Shown: positions 47,465-56,731, counted from the stretch's first letter. The stretch: 64,000 bases of DNA from CAWJMN01 sp963844055 (GCA_963844055.1 CAWJMN010000002.1:62001-126000); one strand, 5' to 3'. Numbers and translations: made by a program. The notes: a model not told the origin generated them from the letters alone.

Positions 47465-48796
47465 TTAGGAATTGCCGTAGCGAGCACGGACCATCGTGCC
47501 AAAGAAGAGCAGCCCCGCCAAAACGGTTGCAATACTCCAAATCGGCAGCCAAGTTCGGTCATGGGCAAGGCTCTGGGGATCAAGGGCGGCTAGTGTGGCG
47601 GGATCACGAAAGAGGGAAACCAAGCTGTTGGATAAAAGGGTCCCCAGCAACATGCCAATTCCGCTCGCGGCTCCTAGTAATGCCTGCGTTACCCCTTTTT
47701 CTGCCGCACTGGCTCGCTGGCCAATCATCACAACAGCTGAAGTCTGAAAGAGGCAATTGAAACCTTGCAGCGGAAGCCCCAAGAATACGACCCACATCAG
47801 ACTATACGCCTGACTGACGGAAAGGAGCATATACAGCAAGAACCAGGCGAGAGGACCAAGTAGCATCAGGCCGCGATAATGGAACCTGCGGGCGAGTTCT
47901 GGCATCGCGAGTAAAAGGACCACTTCCAGCGACTGGCCGAGCATCTGTACGGCGCTGGGGTACTTAATGAACTTCATTTCTGACAAGAACACATTGATGT
48001 TCAGTTCGTAGATTCTTGACACAGCTGCACTACACACGACCAAGAGCAGTAATCCTGCGCCGGTGTGCTGAATCAAGCTGGCAAGGCTGCGTGTCCCGGT
48101 GACAATCTCTTCCGAAGGAAATTCCAGGATGGAAGTTTGTGACGCCTCATTGTGCGAACTGGTCCAAATCGTCACCAGCACGAGTGCGAGGCACCCCTGG
48201 GCAAGCAGCATGGGACCGAGTGAGTAGAGTGGGAAACAAAACCCAACTAGCAAACCGCCGATCACATAGCCAATCGTCCCCACCACACGAAACCAGGAAA
48301 AAACCTCGCGCCACTGCGACTCTAAAATGATGGCATGTAACAGCGAGATCGAAGAGGCACTAAGCGTGGCATAAGAAAAGACGCCGGCCGCAAAGAGGAG
48401 CGCGAGCCCCTCGGAGATAGGACTGCCCGAGAGGTTGAGTTGTTTGAGGTAGCCTCCGAGCACAAACATGCCGATGGTCACCAGCAATTGCAGCGCGACG
48501 ATACCACCCAGCAAAAGCGCTCGAGAGCGAAAGACTCGCTCAAACCGTTTGATCAAGGCCAGCGAAATTAGAAAGCCAACGGCAATGCCGAGCGTCACGC
48601 CGCTTTGCCCCACGCGCGAAAAGCCAAAACCTCCCTTTTCAGCCGAATGGCTGACGAGGGTCATGAGTGGAATGTAGAAAGCCCCTGCCGCCAGGTAGAG
48701 CCCGAACATTCCAATGCCTAATCGCGGCCAAGACTCTCGCATGATGAATTTACAACCCGTGGCTAACAACTGGCGAATCGGTCCACGGGTGGGCAT
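47465..48796 (-). CDS. MFS transporter, nucleoside:H+ symporter-like
   Basis: A membrane protein of up to 443 residues with twelve predicted helices. Features resemble the NupG/nucleoside-H+ symporter branch of the major facilitator superfamily: IPLMTLVSHSAEKGGFGFSRVG in the first loop, ESQWREVFSWFRVVGTIGYVIGGLLVG in the middle and LQGFNCLFQTSAVVMIGQRA late. The start is uncertain: ATG 48796 or ATG 48742; the latter gives MRESWPRLGIGMF directly before the first helix, as in homologues. It converges with the DUF3754 gene, the stops being 25 bases apart. The substrate (nucleosides or another small molecule) is inferred from branch similarity only. Confidence 0.75.
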   Translation of the reverse strand: MPTRGPIRQLLATGCKFIMRESWPRLGIGMFGLYLAAGAFYIPLMTLVSHSAEKGGFGFSRVGQSGVTLGIAVGFLISLALIKRFERVFRSRALLLGGIVALQLLVTIGMFVLGGYLKQLNLSGSPISEGLALLFAAGVFSYATLSASSISLLHAIILESQWREVFSWFRVVGTIGYVIGGLLVGFCFPLYSLGPMLLAQGCLALVLVTIWTSSHNEASQTSILEFPSEEIVTGTRSLASLIQHTGAGLLLLVVCSAAVSRIYELNINVFLSEMKFIKYPSAVQMLGQSLEVVLLLAMPELARRFHYRGLMLLGPLAWFLLYMLLSVSQAYSLMWVVFLGLPLQGFNCLFQTSAVVMIGQRASAAEKGVTQALLGAASGIGMLLGTLLSNSLVSLFRDPATLAALDPQSLAHDRTWLPIWSIATVLAGLLFFGTMVRARYGNS

Positions 48797-49019
48797 CCGG
48801 TGACAGGCTCGTATCGAAGGAGGAGCTAAAAAGGATAGTGGAATCTACGAAATCGACACAGACTGCCTGTGCAGAACAAGCCACAAATCTTGCAGCATCA
48901 CCGGCAATTTTGCGGGTGTTTACCTTTCGAATTTTTCAAAATTCCGCCGATCCAACGCAATAGCCCCTTCTAATAAGGATGCTGAGCAATACAAGAAACG
49001 TGGCGAGAGGGAATTCTCC

Positions 49020-50306
49020 ATGCTGCTTCTCAGCTGTCAGATCATCGCGGGAACCTTGGCATTTGCTGCCTTGTTTCAAGCCCTGTTTGCCTTGGGCTTT
49101 TCCCGAAAACTGATCGGTGCGGCTGCCAGCAAATTGCCATCAACAACCCCGTTCGCAGAGACAGATTCGGGCAAGCAGAAGCCGGTCGCGGTTGTCCTCT
49201 CTTTGCGAGGAGCGGACCCCGATTTAGAACATGGCCTCGAACAACTCTTTTCTCAGTCGTACCCTGACTACTACGTCTTTATCACGATCGATCGGGATGA
49301 GGACCCTGCCGCCCTGGCGGTGCAGCGCGCCCTTGCCAAGAGTCAGTTTTCGCGTGTTCGTGTCCAAACGCTGCAAAAGCGTCGTGGGACCTGCAGCCTA
49401 AAAAACAGTGCCCTGCTGCAAATGCTGGAAAGCGTGCCCAACCAGTATCGCATCGTCGTGCAAGCCGATGCCGACCTGCTGTTTCATAAGGAATGGCTGA
49501 GTGACTTGGTTGCTCCGTTTGCCAATTCTGAAGTAGGAGCCGTGTTTGGAAATCGCTGGTTCTGGCCAGAAGAAGGACGCCTTGGTTCGCTGGTTCGATA
49601 TCTCTGGAATGCAGCGGCCGTTGTGCCGATGTGGATCTTCCGGATTCCTTGGGGCGGAACGTTGGCCGTACGCCGCGAGATCTTTGAGCAGACCGATTTG
49701 GTGGAGAAGCTTGGTCTTGCTGCGGTAGATGATGCGCTCATGCGGTCGGCCGTTGAGTCGCTGGACAAGCAGATTGTCTTTGCCCCACGGTTAATGATGA
49801 CCAATCGCGAGGAGTGCTCTTCGGGCTTTGCCCTCGAATTCATCACGCGGCAAATGCTGTGGACTCGCTTGTATCACCCACGCTGGTTCCCTGTCGTGCT
49901 GCATGCCGCCCTGAGCACCGCTCTGCTTTTGGGATGTGTGCTGCTGTTTTTCTATGGAATCGCCACCGGTAATTGGCAAGCGGTCGCTTGGCTTTTGGCA
50001 GGCGTATGCGGCTATCAGCTGACCATGGCGGGACTTTTGGGGCTTTTGGAGCGTGGAATGCAATGCATCGCCCAAGGTCGCAAAGAAGCGGCCTATCGCC
50101 CTAGTCTCATGCACTGGATGAAGGTGTTTGTCGCGATTCCGATCACGCAGCTGATCTATGCTGTGGCAATCATTCGCTGCTGCACGCTGCACAAAATCAG
50201 TTGGCGTGGGATTGAGTACCAGATCTCAGCGCCGTTCCAAGTGGATCGTTTAAACGACACCGCTTTTGTGCCGACTGTGGGGCGTAGCGCCAACGAATCG
50301 CTGTAG
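49020..50306 (+). CDS. family 2 glycosyltransferase, membrane-bound
   Basis: A protein of 428 residues. One N-terminal membrane helix (IIAGTLAFAALFQALFALGF) is followed by a GT-A catalytic domain (about 55-290): VAVVLSLRGADPDLEHGLEQLFSQSYPDY for nucleotide-sugar binding, QADADLLFHKEWL as the DxD metal motif, and AVDDALMRSAVE as the likely base region. Two or three membrane helices follow (about 290-345 and 360-400). The layout resembles ceramide-glucosyltransferase-like and other processive membrane GT2 enzymes. A ribosome site with GAGAGGGAA precedes the ATG. The next gene, an FkbM methyltransferase, begins 58 bases later, so both may modify the same surface glycan or lipid. Confidence 0.85.
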   Translation: MLLLSCQIIAGTLAFAALFQALFALGFSRKLIGAAASKLPSTTPFAETDSGKQKPVAVVLSLRGADPDLEHGLEQLFSQSYPDYYVFITIDRDEDPAALAVQRALAKSQFSRVRVQTLQKRRGTCSLKNSALLQMLESVPNQYRIVVQADADLLFHKEWLSDLVAPFANSEVGAVFGNRWFWPEEGRLGSLVRYLWNAAAVVPMWIFRIPWGGTLAVRREIFEQTDLVEKLGLAAVDDALMRSAVESLDKQIVFAPRLMMTNREECSSGFALEFITRQMLWTRLYHPRWFPVVLHAALSTALLLGCVLLFFYGIATGNWQAVAWLLAGVCGYQLTMAGLLGLLERGMQCIAQGRKEAAYRPSLMHWMKVFVAIPITQLIYAVAIIRCCTLHKISWRGIEYQISAPFQVDRLNDTAFVPTVGRSANESL

Positions 50307-50364
50307 TTACTTCGTCTTTGCAACAAACACTCCCCCGTTACTGACAACTTCAGGAATCCTTCTT

Positions 50365-51180
50365 GTGGCCACAATCGCCTGTCAGCTACCTAATGGAATC
50401 CAAGCCTTTGGACTTACTCAGGCCGATACGAACATCGTTTACGAGGAGATTTTCGTCAACGATTGCTACCTTCAGGAAGGGATCACGCTCTCTGACGGTG
50501 ACACCGTGGTGGATATTGGTGCCAACACCGGGATGTTTGTGCTTCGCCTGAACGAGACCCACAAGAACCTTTCCGTCTTTTCATTTGAGCCGATTCCAGC
50601 CATTCATGCGGCCCTAGCGCAGAACGCCAATGGTTGCCAAAACATTCGGGTGAAGACAGAAGCGGTGGGCCTCTCCAGCGAACCCGGAACGGCCACGTTT
50701 ACCTTCTTCCCTGCGGTCTCGTGCACTTCCACGATGTATCCGGTAGATCAGGCGGAAGAACGAAAGCGAGCTCGCGATTTTATTGTGGGGCAATTCGACA
50801 AACAGCCATGGCATACTCGCTGGCTGACGTCCCTGATGCCGGCGCCGATCAAGTGGCTGATCGCTGAGTTGGTGCGGCGGTTTTACTCGGAACGCCAAAC
50901 TATCACCTGCCCATTGACGACCCTTTCGGAAGTGATTCGGCGGAATAATTTAGCTTCCATCGACCTACTGAAAATGGATACGGAGCGTTCCGAACAGGCG
51001 ATTCTGGCCGGCATTGAGCCCCAGGATTGGCCGAAGATTCGCCAAATTGCCATGGAAGTGCATGATGGCGAAGGCCCGCTTCTGGCGGTGAAAAACCTGC
51101 TGGAGTCGCACGGCTTTCGAGTGAAGGTACAGGCTGACGACCTGCTGCGGTATAACTTCATGCTCTACGCCCGGCGTTAA
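50365..51180 (+). CDS. FkbM family methyltransferase
   Basis: A protein of about 271 residues starting with GTG at 50365, preceded by AGGA about 10 bases upstream; an open frame reaches back to 50266 inside the glycosyltransferase gene but lacks family match. The S-adenosylmethionine site is VVDIGANTGMFVLRL, followed by VFSFEPIPAIHAAL. The family-specific ending is IDLLKMDTERSEQAILAGIE and AMEVHDGEG. FkbM proteins methylate hydroxyls of sugars, polyketides or lipids. A middle insertion (about 130-190, RDFIVGQFDKQPWHTRWL) is longer than in many members. It follows a glycosyltransferase, which supports glycan O-methylation. Confidence 0.85.
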   Translation: MATIACQLPNGIQAFGLTQADTNIVYEEIFVNDCYLQEGITLSDGDTVVDIGANTGMFVLRLNETHKNLSVFSFEPIPAIHAALAQNANGCQNIRVKTEAVGLSSEPGTATFTFFPAVSCTSTMYPVDQAEERKRARDFIVGQFDKQPWHTRWLTSLMPAPIKWLIAELVRRFYSERQTITCPLTTLSEVIRRNNLASIDLLKMDTERSEQAILAGIEPQDWPKIRQIAMEVHDGEGPLLAVKNLLESHGFRVKVQADDLLRYNFMLYARR

Positions 51181-51227
51181 AAACCGAAGAATTCACGCGT
51201 AAGCACCGCAATCTTCCCGAAATGCTT

Positions 51228-51275
51228 CTGACAGTGCGGGCCGATTTCGCGTACACTGAGGGGTATGATACCCCT
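51228..51275 (+). promoter_or_regulatory. promoter and palindrome over the RNase R start codon
   Basis: CTGACA (51228-51233) and TACACT (51252-51257) are spaced by 18 bases and predict transcription from about 51264. A perfect inverted repeat AGGGGTAT-G-ATACCCCT (51259-51275) covers both that point and the ATG at 51265. If both readings are right, the mRNA would be leaderless or nearly so. Confidence 0.45.
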
Positions 51276-54033
51276 ACCTGATGAATCGTCTGAGGACGAG
51301 CGCCTTGAGGCGTTGGACTCTTTTCTCGACCCTTCTGATGACAGCGACAGCTCGGACGAGTCCGACGAGCAAGCCAACCGTCGTCCAGAAAAAGCTTCTC
51401 CCACCGCCAAGCGTTTGGAACCTGAAGTTCTAGCGCATGTGCTCTCTGCGAACTATCGCCCGGTGAAGCCAAAAGTTATTGCCAAGCAATTGAGCATTCC
51501 TAGCGACCAAATCCCTGGCCTCAAGCTGTGCATCCGCCGGCTGGTAAAGCAAGGGAAGCTGAAATATGGCTCTGGGCATTTAGTTTGCCCGCCCGCCAAG
51601 GGAAGCACCAATAGCAAACCAGTCGCTGCGTCTGCCGTAAGGCCACCCGAAGTAAAACGTGTTCCCCCCACCATGCTGCCTCCTAAACGGGCCGTGGTCA
51701 TTGAGGAGGAGCAAGACGAAGAAGTGCCAAAACGCCCTCGTCGTGAGAATCTCGACGAAGGAATTGTTGGAAAGTTTAAGCGTGCGGCCGGGGGCTTTGG
51801 CTTTGTGCGTCCGGTGAACACACCACGCTCGGCCGAGCGGACCCAAGATATTTTTATCCCTGCCGTCCGAGCACGCGATGCCGTCAGTGGCGATACCGTG
51901 CGAGTGCGGATCGTCAAGGACCGCAAGTCGTTTGGTCGTGGCGGTGAAGCGAGGATATCGGGCGAGATCATCGAGATTATTGAGCGCCAGACCAATCGCT
52001 TTGTCGGCGTTTATCTGGAAAAGCGCGGCCAAGCTTACGTCGAAGTGGATGGCGGCAAATTCTCGGAGCCGGTTTGGGTCGGTGACCCCGGGGCCAAGAT
52101 CGCGGCCGCTGGCGACAAAGTCGTTGTTGAAATGACTCGCTTTCCTCAGCCTGGCATTCCGGGTGAAGGGGTAATTACCGAAGTACTAGGGCCCCGTGGA
52201 ACGCCGGGCGTTGATACGCTGTCGATCATCCATGAATTTGGCCTGCCGCAAGAGTTTCCGGAGGCGGTACTCGCGGAAGCACGCGAGCAAGCCGAGCGAT
52301 TTGACGAAGGGCTTGCTGGGCGAGTAGACCTGACGGCCGAGACCGTCATCACGATTGACCCGGTCGATGCCCGCGACTTTGATGATGCCATCTCACTTCG
52401 ATTGAACGAGAAGGGGCATTGGCTGCTGGGGGTACACATTGCGGACGTATCGCACTTTGTACCACTGAACAGCCAGATTGACCGTGAAGCGCGTGATCGG
52501 GCGACGAGCATCTATCTTCCGGATCGCGTCATTCCGATGATTCCGGAAGCGATTTCTAATTCGCTGGCAAGTTTGCAGCCAGACCGCATTCGTTATACAC
52601 AAACCTGCTGGATTGAATTCAACCAGGAAGGCGTGCCACTTCACAAGCATGTTGAACGAGCGACCATCCAAAGCAAACGACGATTCACTTATGAAGAGGT
52701 CGATAGCTTCCTGGCCAATCGTGAGCCTTGGAAGCCGCTGCTAACCCCGGAAGTATTTCAGCTACTGGAATATATGCATACGCTGGCGATGGTCTTGCGC
52801 CAGCGACGGATGGTTGCGGGTTCGATTGAACTAACGCTGCCTGAGGTCAAAATCGACCTCGACAAAGAGGGGAAAGTGGCGGGTGCCCATCGTGTGGAAA
52901 ACACGGTTAGCCACCAAATCATCGAAGAGTTCATGTTGGCTGCCAACGTTGCCGTCGCGGAGATTTTGCACCACAAGCGACTCCACTTTTTACGACGGAT
53001 TCACGAGCAGCCCAGCCTGAAGAAGCTGCAACTACTCACGACGTTTGTGCATCAATTGGGCATTCCTACCGAAAGTTTGGAAAGCCGCTTTGAAATCAAA
53101 AAACTGATTGCCGCGGTGGCCCACACACCGGCAGAACAGGCCGTCAACTATTCCATCCTGCGGAGCATGCAGAAGGCTGTCTACAGCCCGAGCGAAGAAG
53201 GGCATTACGCCCTGGGGATGGAGCATTACTGTCACTTTACGTCGCCCATTCGACGCTACCCCGACCTAACCATCCATCGGATGCTGGACGAACTGGCAAG
53301 TGGACGAAAGCCTTCCAATGATCTAGGCCGACAAACGATGCTTGGCGACCACTGCAGCCAGCGCGAACAGCGCGCTGAGCAAGCAGAACGGGAACTGATC
53401 AAGCTGAAGCTGCTGGGCTTCTTGGCAGACAAGATTGGGCAAGAGTTTGATGCCATCATTACTGGTGTCGAAGAGTTCGGCCTGTTTGCTCAAGGTGTAG
53501 AACTGCCTGCGGAGGGACTTGTTCCGACGGAAAGTCTTGCCGACGATTCGTATCGCTTTGACCGAGATTCCCACACCCTGGTTGGATATCGAGCAGGCAA
53601 CCTGTTTCGACTTGGCGACAAGGTGAAAGTTTCGGTTGCTGCGGTTGATCTGGATCGCCGCGAATTGCAATTCCGCGTGGTGGGTCGCTCTGGAACGAGC
53701 AAACGCTTTGTCGCACCGAGTAGCGGTTCACGTGCCGGGCGATCAGAAGGATTTTGCGCACGGGTACGACGCCTTCCTCAACTAGCCAGCGAAGTGAGCG
53801 ATCCTCGGATGATCCGCGCCAGCAGCGCCAGCAGCGCCATGCTGGCAAGCCTTCTCGCAACAAGCGACGCGGCACTCGCTCAGCAAGCCTGCATTGCAAG
53901 CATCCTAATTTTGAGCCGATTGTGTGAAACTGTGGGCACGACGGCAAGGGAGTTAAACCTTTCCGCGCTGCATCATTGCATCGCTAGCATTACCAGCACA
54001 ACTGCGCCAACTCCGTCAATTATGAAGATTTAG
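51265..54033 (+). CDS. rnr: ribonuclease R, C-terminal tail probably frameshifted
   Basis: A 3'-5' exoribonuclease that degrades structured RNA. Domains: an acidic N-terminal stretch (DDSDSSDESDE); a winged helix (about 45-105, VLSANYRPVKPKVIAKQL); two cold-shock/OB domains (about 165-315); the RNB catalytic domain (about 335-665) with DPVDARDFDDAISL acidic residues; SPIRRYPDLTIHRML; and a C-terminal S1 domain (about 725-805). After about residue 810 the frame loses its family look (Ser/Ala-rich to 54033). From about 53780 the +2 frame instead gives a basic tail (KPSRNKRRG) ending at TGA 53925-53927, as expected for RNase R; a frameshift between about 53700 and 53780 is likely. The ATG lies in a palindrome. 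Confidence 0.9.
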   Translation: MIPLPDESSEDERLEALDSFLDPSDDSDSSDESDEQANRRPEKASPTAKRLEPEVLAHVLSANYRPVKPKVIAKQLSIPSDQIPGLKLCIRRLVKQGKLKYGSGHLVCPPAKGSTNSKPVAASAVRPPEVKRVPPTMLPPKRAVVIEEEQDEEVPKRPRRENLDEGIVGKFKRAAGGFGFVRPVNTPRSAERTQDIFIPAVRARDAVSGDTVRVRIVKDRKSFGRGGEARISGEIIEIIERQTNRFVGVYLEKRGQAYVEVDGGKFSEPVWVGDPGAKIAAAGDKVVVEMTRFPQPGIPGEGVITEVLGPRGTPGVDTLSIIHEFGLPQEFPEAVLAEAREQAERFDEGLAGRVDLTAETVITIDPVDARDFDDAISLRLNEKGHWLLGVHIADVSHFVPLNSQIDREARDRATSIYLPDRVIPMIPEAISNSLASLQPDRIRYTQTCWIEFNQEGVPLHKHVERATIQSKRRFTYEEVDSFLANREPWKPLLTPEVFQLLEYMHTLAMVLRQRRMVAGSIELTLPEVKIDLDKEGKVAGAHRVENTVSHQIIEEFMLAANVAVAEILHHKRLHFLRRIHEQPSLKKLQLLTTFVHQLGIPTESLESRFEIKKLIAAVAHTPAEQAVNYSILRSMQKAVYSPSEEGHYALGMEHYCHFTSPIRRYPDLTIHRMLDELASGRKPSNDLGRQTMLGDHCSQREQRAEQAERELIKLKLLGFLADKIGQEFDAIITGVEEFGLFAQGVELPAEGLVPTESLADDSYRFDRDSHTLVGYRAGNLFRLGDKVKVSVAAVDLDRRELQFRVVGRSGTSKRFVAPSSGSRAGRSEGFCARVRRLPQLASEVSDPRMIRASSASSAMLASLLATSDAALAQQACIASILILSRLCETVGTTARELNLSALHHCIASITSTTAPTPSIMKI

Positions 54034-54138
54034 CATTCTCTCAATTCTCGCTGAATCACGCCAAGTCTCGTTTCCGATTCTAACAGTGTGGAGGAAGCGT
54101 TACCTTTCGCCTCCTAATGCCTACCAACACAAGGGGCA

Positions 54139-54159
54139 CGACTGTCTCCCCGACAGTTG
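54139..54159. other. hairpin upstream of the porin gene
   Basis: ACTGTC-TCCCC-GACAGT, extended by a C-G pair, sits between RNase R and the porin gene. No T-run follows, so it is more likely an mRNA leader or 3'-end structure than a terminator. The rest of 54034-54262 shows no gene. Confidence 0.35.
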
Positions 54160-54262
54160 AGTATGTGGTCGTTCTGACTACCTCCTTGCCACGTGACATC
54201 GCAGTTTATTCCCTCCTCGTCTCCGTTCGCGGGTTCCCTGCGACACCCAGAGAGAAAACATT

Positions 54263-55906
54263 ATGCGTATTCGCCATTGGGCCAGTCTTGCGCTGCTTGC
54301 CGCTAGTCTTGGCTTACCTCTAACTGCCGTCAAGGCGGATGAACCTGTCGACGAGATTGCCGCTCTTCGCGATCGTCTTGATCGCTTAGAAGAGGAAAAT
54401 CGCTCGCTCAAGGAAACCGTGACTCAGCGTCTGCCAAGTGACGATGGCAGCACGCCGGTCTCGATCAACTCGGCGGTACTGGCCGACGAGACAGAGATTC
54501 AAGCTGCCGTTGAAAAGGCCATGAAAGCTCAGGAGGCCAAGAAGAAGGCCGCTGATGAAGCGAAGAAGGCCGAAGACGCCGCCAAGGGCTATGAAGTTGG
54601 CAGCGACATGGCCATGACGGCAACCTGGAAGAACGGCATGGAGGTCGCTACCAAGAACAAAGACTTCCGCGTTCACGTTGGTGGCCGCTACCAGTTTGAT
54701 GCTTCTTGGTTCAATGCAGACCAAGCTGTTCAAAACAATATCAACAACCGCTACACCGACGGCGTGGACTTCCGCCGCGCCCGACTACGTGTAGACGGTA
54801 CGATGTATGAAACGATTGAGTGGGCGGCCGAATTTGACTTTGTCAATTCGGATCGTCTCCTTCGCAGTCCCAGCGGCAACGCGGTGGAAGCACTGACCGT
54901 TCCAACCGACTTGTGGTGGACCTTCACGAAACTTCCGATCCTCGGGAACGTTCGTGTGGGTAACCAAAAGGAAGCGATTGGCTTTGAACACATCGTTAGC
55001 AGCCGCTTCCTGCCATTCATGGAACGTTCTTACAATCAAGACACATTCTACGGTGGTGCATTCAACGGATTTACGCCTGGTATCTCGGCATTTAACTCTG
55101 CTTTTGAAGACCGGGCCACTTGGAATATCGGCCTTTACAAGCCGACGAACAACGCTTTCGCAGTAAACAACAACGACGGCGACTATGCAATTACGGGACG
55201 TTTGACGGCCTTGCCTTGGTATGTTGACGATGGTCGCGGCCTGTTGCACCTGGGTGTTTCCGGTCGTCAAGCAACCACGTACGACGATCGCATCCGGTTC
55301 CGTACTCGTGACGCGATCCGCAGTGGACTTTCGGCACAGTGGCCCATTCCCGCCGATACTGGCAACGTGTTTGGCTCGACGATGCAGTGGATCAACTCCG
55401 AAGTGGCTGCGGTCTATGGACCTTGGACACTTCAAGCAGAATACCTCGTCAGCATTCTGTCGGGAGCGACGGCTGCTAATGCTGCAGGCAACCCCACCGG
55501 TCCTGACCTGGGCAACTTGGTATATAGCGGTGGTTATGTCCAGCTGATGTACTTCCTGACGGGAGAAAGTGATTCTTACAGCTTTGAACGTGCTGCGTTT
55601 GATCGCGTCAAACCACGGGAAAACTTCTTCCTGGTGAATTCGGAAGATAGCTGCCGGCTTTTGGGGCGCGGTGCTTGGCAAACGGGTGTTCGCTACAACT
55701 ACTTGGACCTCAACGACAAGGGGATCAACGGCGGACAACTGCACAACTTTACCGCTGGCCTCAACTGGTTCCTCAATCCGAACATGAAGGTTCAGTTCAA
55801 CTACATGATGACCTATCGTGACCCAAGCACTGTCCCCAGTGCCAACTTCCCTGCGGGAGCTGGCTGGACCGAAGGATGGGGCGTTCGCTGGGCACATGAT
55901 TTCTAG
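54263..55906 (+). CDS. OprP/OprO-type phosphate-selective porin
   Basis: A protein of 547 residues with a signal peptide (LALLAASLGLPLTAVKA). Residues about 30-55 (DEIAALRDRLDRLEEENRSLKE) form a coiled coil and about 80-110 a second, Lys/Ala-rich helix. From about 125 the protein is a 16-strand-type beta-barrel: FRVHVGGRYQFDASWFNAD, DFRRARLRVDGTMYETIEWAAEFDF, VRVGNQKEAIGFEHI, ending with GWGVRWAHDF, an aromatic terminal residue as in outer-membrane barrels. This matches the Porin_O_P family; planctomycetes have many with the coiled-coil head, which may trimerise or hold the barrel to the cell wall. The ion taken up need not be phosphate. A leader of over 200 bases precedes it. Confidence 0.9.
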   Translation: MRIRHWASLALLAASLGLPLTAVKADEPVDEIAALRDRLDRLEEENRSLKETVTQRLPSDDGSTPVSINSAVLADETEIQAAVEKAMKAQEAKKKAADEAKKAEDAAKGYEVGSDMAMTATWKNGMEVATKNKDFRVHVGGRYQFDASWFNADQAVQNNINNRYTDGVDFRRARLRVDGTMYETIEWAAEFDFVNSDRLLRSPSGNAVEALTVPTDLWWTFTKLPILGNVRVGNQKEAIGFEHIVSSRFLPFMERSYNQDTFYGGAFNGFTPGISAFNSAFEDRATWNIGLYKPTNNAFAVNNNDGDYAITGRLTALPWYVDDGRGLLHLGVSGRQATTYDDRIRFRTRDAIRSGLSAQWPIPADTGNVFGSTMQWINSEVAAVYGPWTLQAEYLVSILSGATAANAAGNPTGPDLGNLVYSGGYVQLMYFLTGESDSYSFERAAFDRVKPRENFFLVNSEDSCRLLGRGAWQTGVRYNYLDLNDKGINGGQLHNFTAGLNWFLNPNMKVQFNYMMTYRDPSTVPSANFPAGAGWTEGWGVRWAHDF

Positions 55907-55921
55907 TCGTGACAACGCCTG

Positions 55922-55952
55922 ACCGTGAACATTACAAGCTAGTGTTCACGGT
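55922..55952 (+). terminator. terminator-like hairpin after the porin gene
   Basis: A perfect 10-bp stem ACCGTGAACA / TGTTCACGGT with an 11-base loop begins 16 bases after the porin stop codon. No strong T-run follows, so it may also serve as a 3'-stabilising hairpin between the porin and the Cys-rich gene. Confidence 0.5.
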
Positions 55953-56056
55953 TAAGTGCGTAACGCTTGTAACCGATCTCCACTTTATACCCATCACACT
56001 TCACCGAGCCGTCCTTAGCGACTTGGTAAGTTGTAACACTACAAGGATACCGAATC

Positions 56057-56647
56057 ATGCCATCACGCTTCTCCTGGAGCTTGTTCGCATTCACCGCTTT
56101 TGCACTGTTCACGCCTTTCATTGGCGCTAATGAACTGATGGGACCTTTGCACCATCATCATGGTCAATGCTCGAAGTGCCAAGTTGTCGAAGAGATTGTC
56201 TATCAGGATGTGGTTGTTCAGCGGTGCAAGATTGTGCCGGACAACAAGCCTATCAAGAAGACGGTATACGAAATCAAGGAAGTTCCCGTATGCCAAAAGA
56301 AGCTGCCTTGCTTCGGGCACTGTGATGATTGCCCAGAATGCGAGTGCTGTGCTCGTACCAAGCGAGTTCTCATTAAGAAGGAAATCGTTTGCGGCGAAAA
56401 GGAAGGGACCAAGTGCGTCACCGAAGACGTGATTGAACGTGTTCCTGTCCGCGTGCAACGGGTCATTCCTTGCCAAAGCTGCCAGTCCAATTGCCCAGCC
56501 TGCCAAGCAGCTCGCCTGCCACAACCGATCGCCGACCTGCCTGTCGCGAGGACGGCCACACTGCCAAAGGTAAAGACGGCTGTACCACCTGTGGTTGTTG
56601 AAGACCCTTCTGCTCCTTCGCTGTACGTTCCTACGGTCACCCGCTAG
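56057..56647 (+). CDS. Cys-rich, His-tagged-like secreted protein
   Basis: A protein of 196 residues with a signal peptide (SLFAFTAFALFTPFIGA). The mature part contains 16 cysteines and a natural HHHH run (PLHHHHGQCSKCQ). Cysteines fall in clusters (CSKC; CFGHCDDCPECECC; CQSCQSNCPAC). Between them are two related units: VYQDVVVQRCKIVP...KKTVYEIKEVPVC and RVLIKKEIVCGEKEG...CVTEDVIERVPVRVQRVIPC. Repetitive Val/Thr/Tyr-rich units with spaced cysteines recall the YTV-type cell-wall proteins of planctomycetes, which are disulfide-linked, but the match is by style only. Metal binding is the alternative, given the His/Cys density and the metal transporter operon next door (convergent). Confidence 0.65.
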   Translation: MPSRFSWSLFAFTAFALFTPFIGANELMGPLHHHHGQCSKCQVVEEIVYQDVVVQRCKIVPDNKPIKKTVYEIKEVPVCQKKLPCFGHCDDCPECECCARTKRVLIKKEIVCGEKEGTKCVTEDVIERVPVRVQRVIPCQSCQSNCPACQAARLPQPIADLPVARTATLPKVKTAVPPVVVEDPSAPSLYVPTVTR

Positions 56648-56731
56648 GTCGCTAAAAACGAAACAGCCTTTGAGATAAATGCTGCTTGCGTCCCGCTAGA
56701 CATGGATGTCGAATAGGACGTAGCCTTCTCC

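Noticed and set aside
54785..55915. A 376-codon minus-strand open frame
   Set aside because: Fully antisense to the porin gene, whose barrel pattern is clear; no recognisable features.
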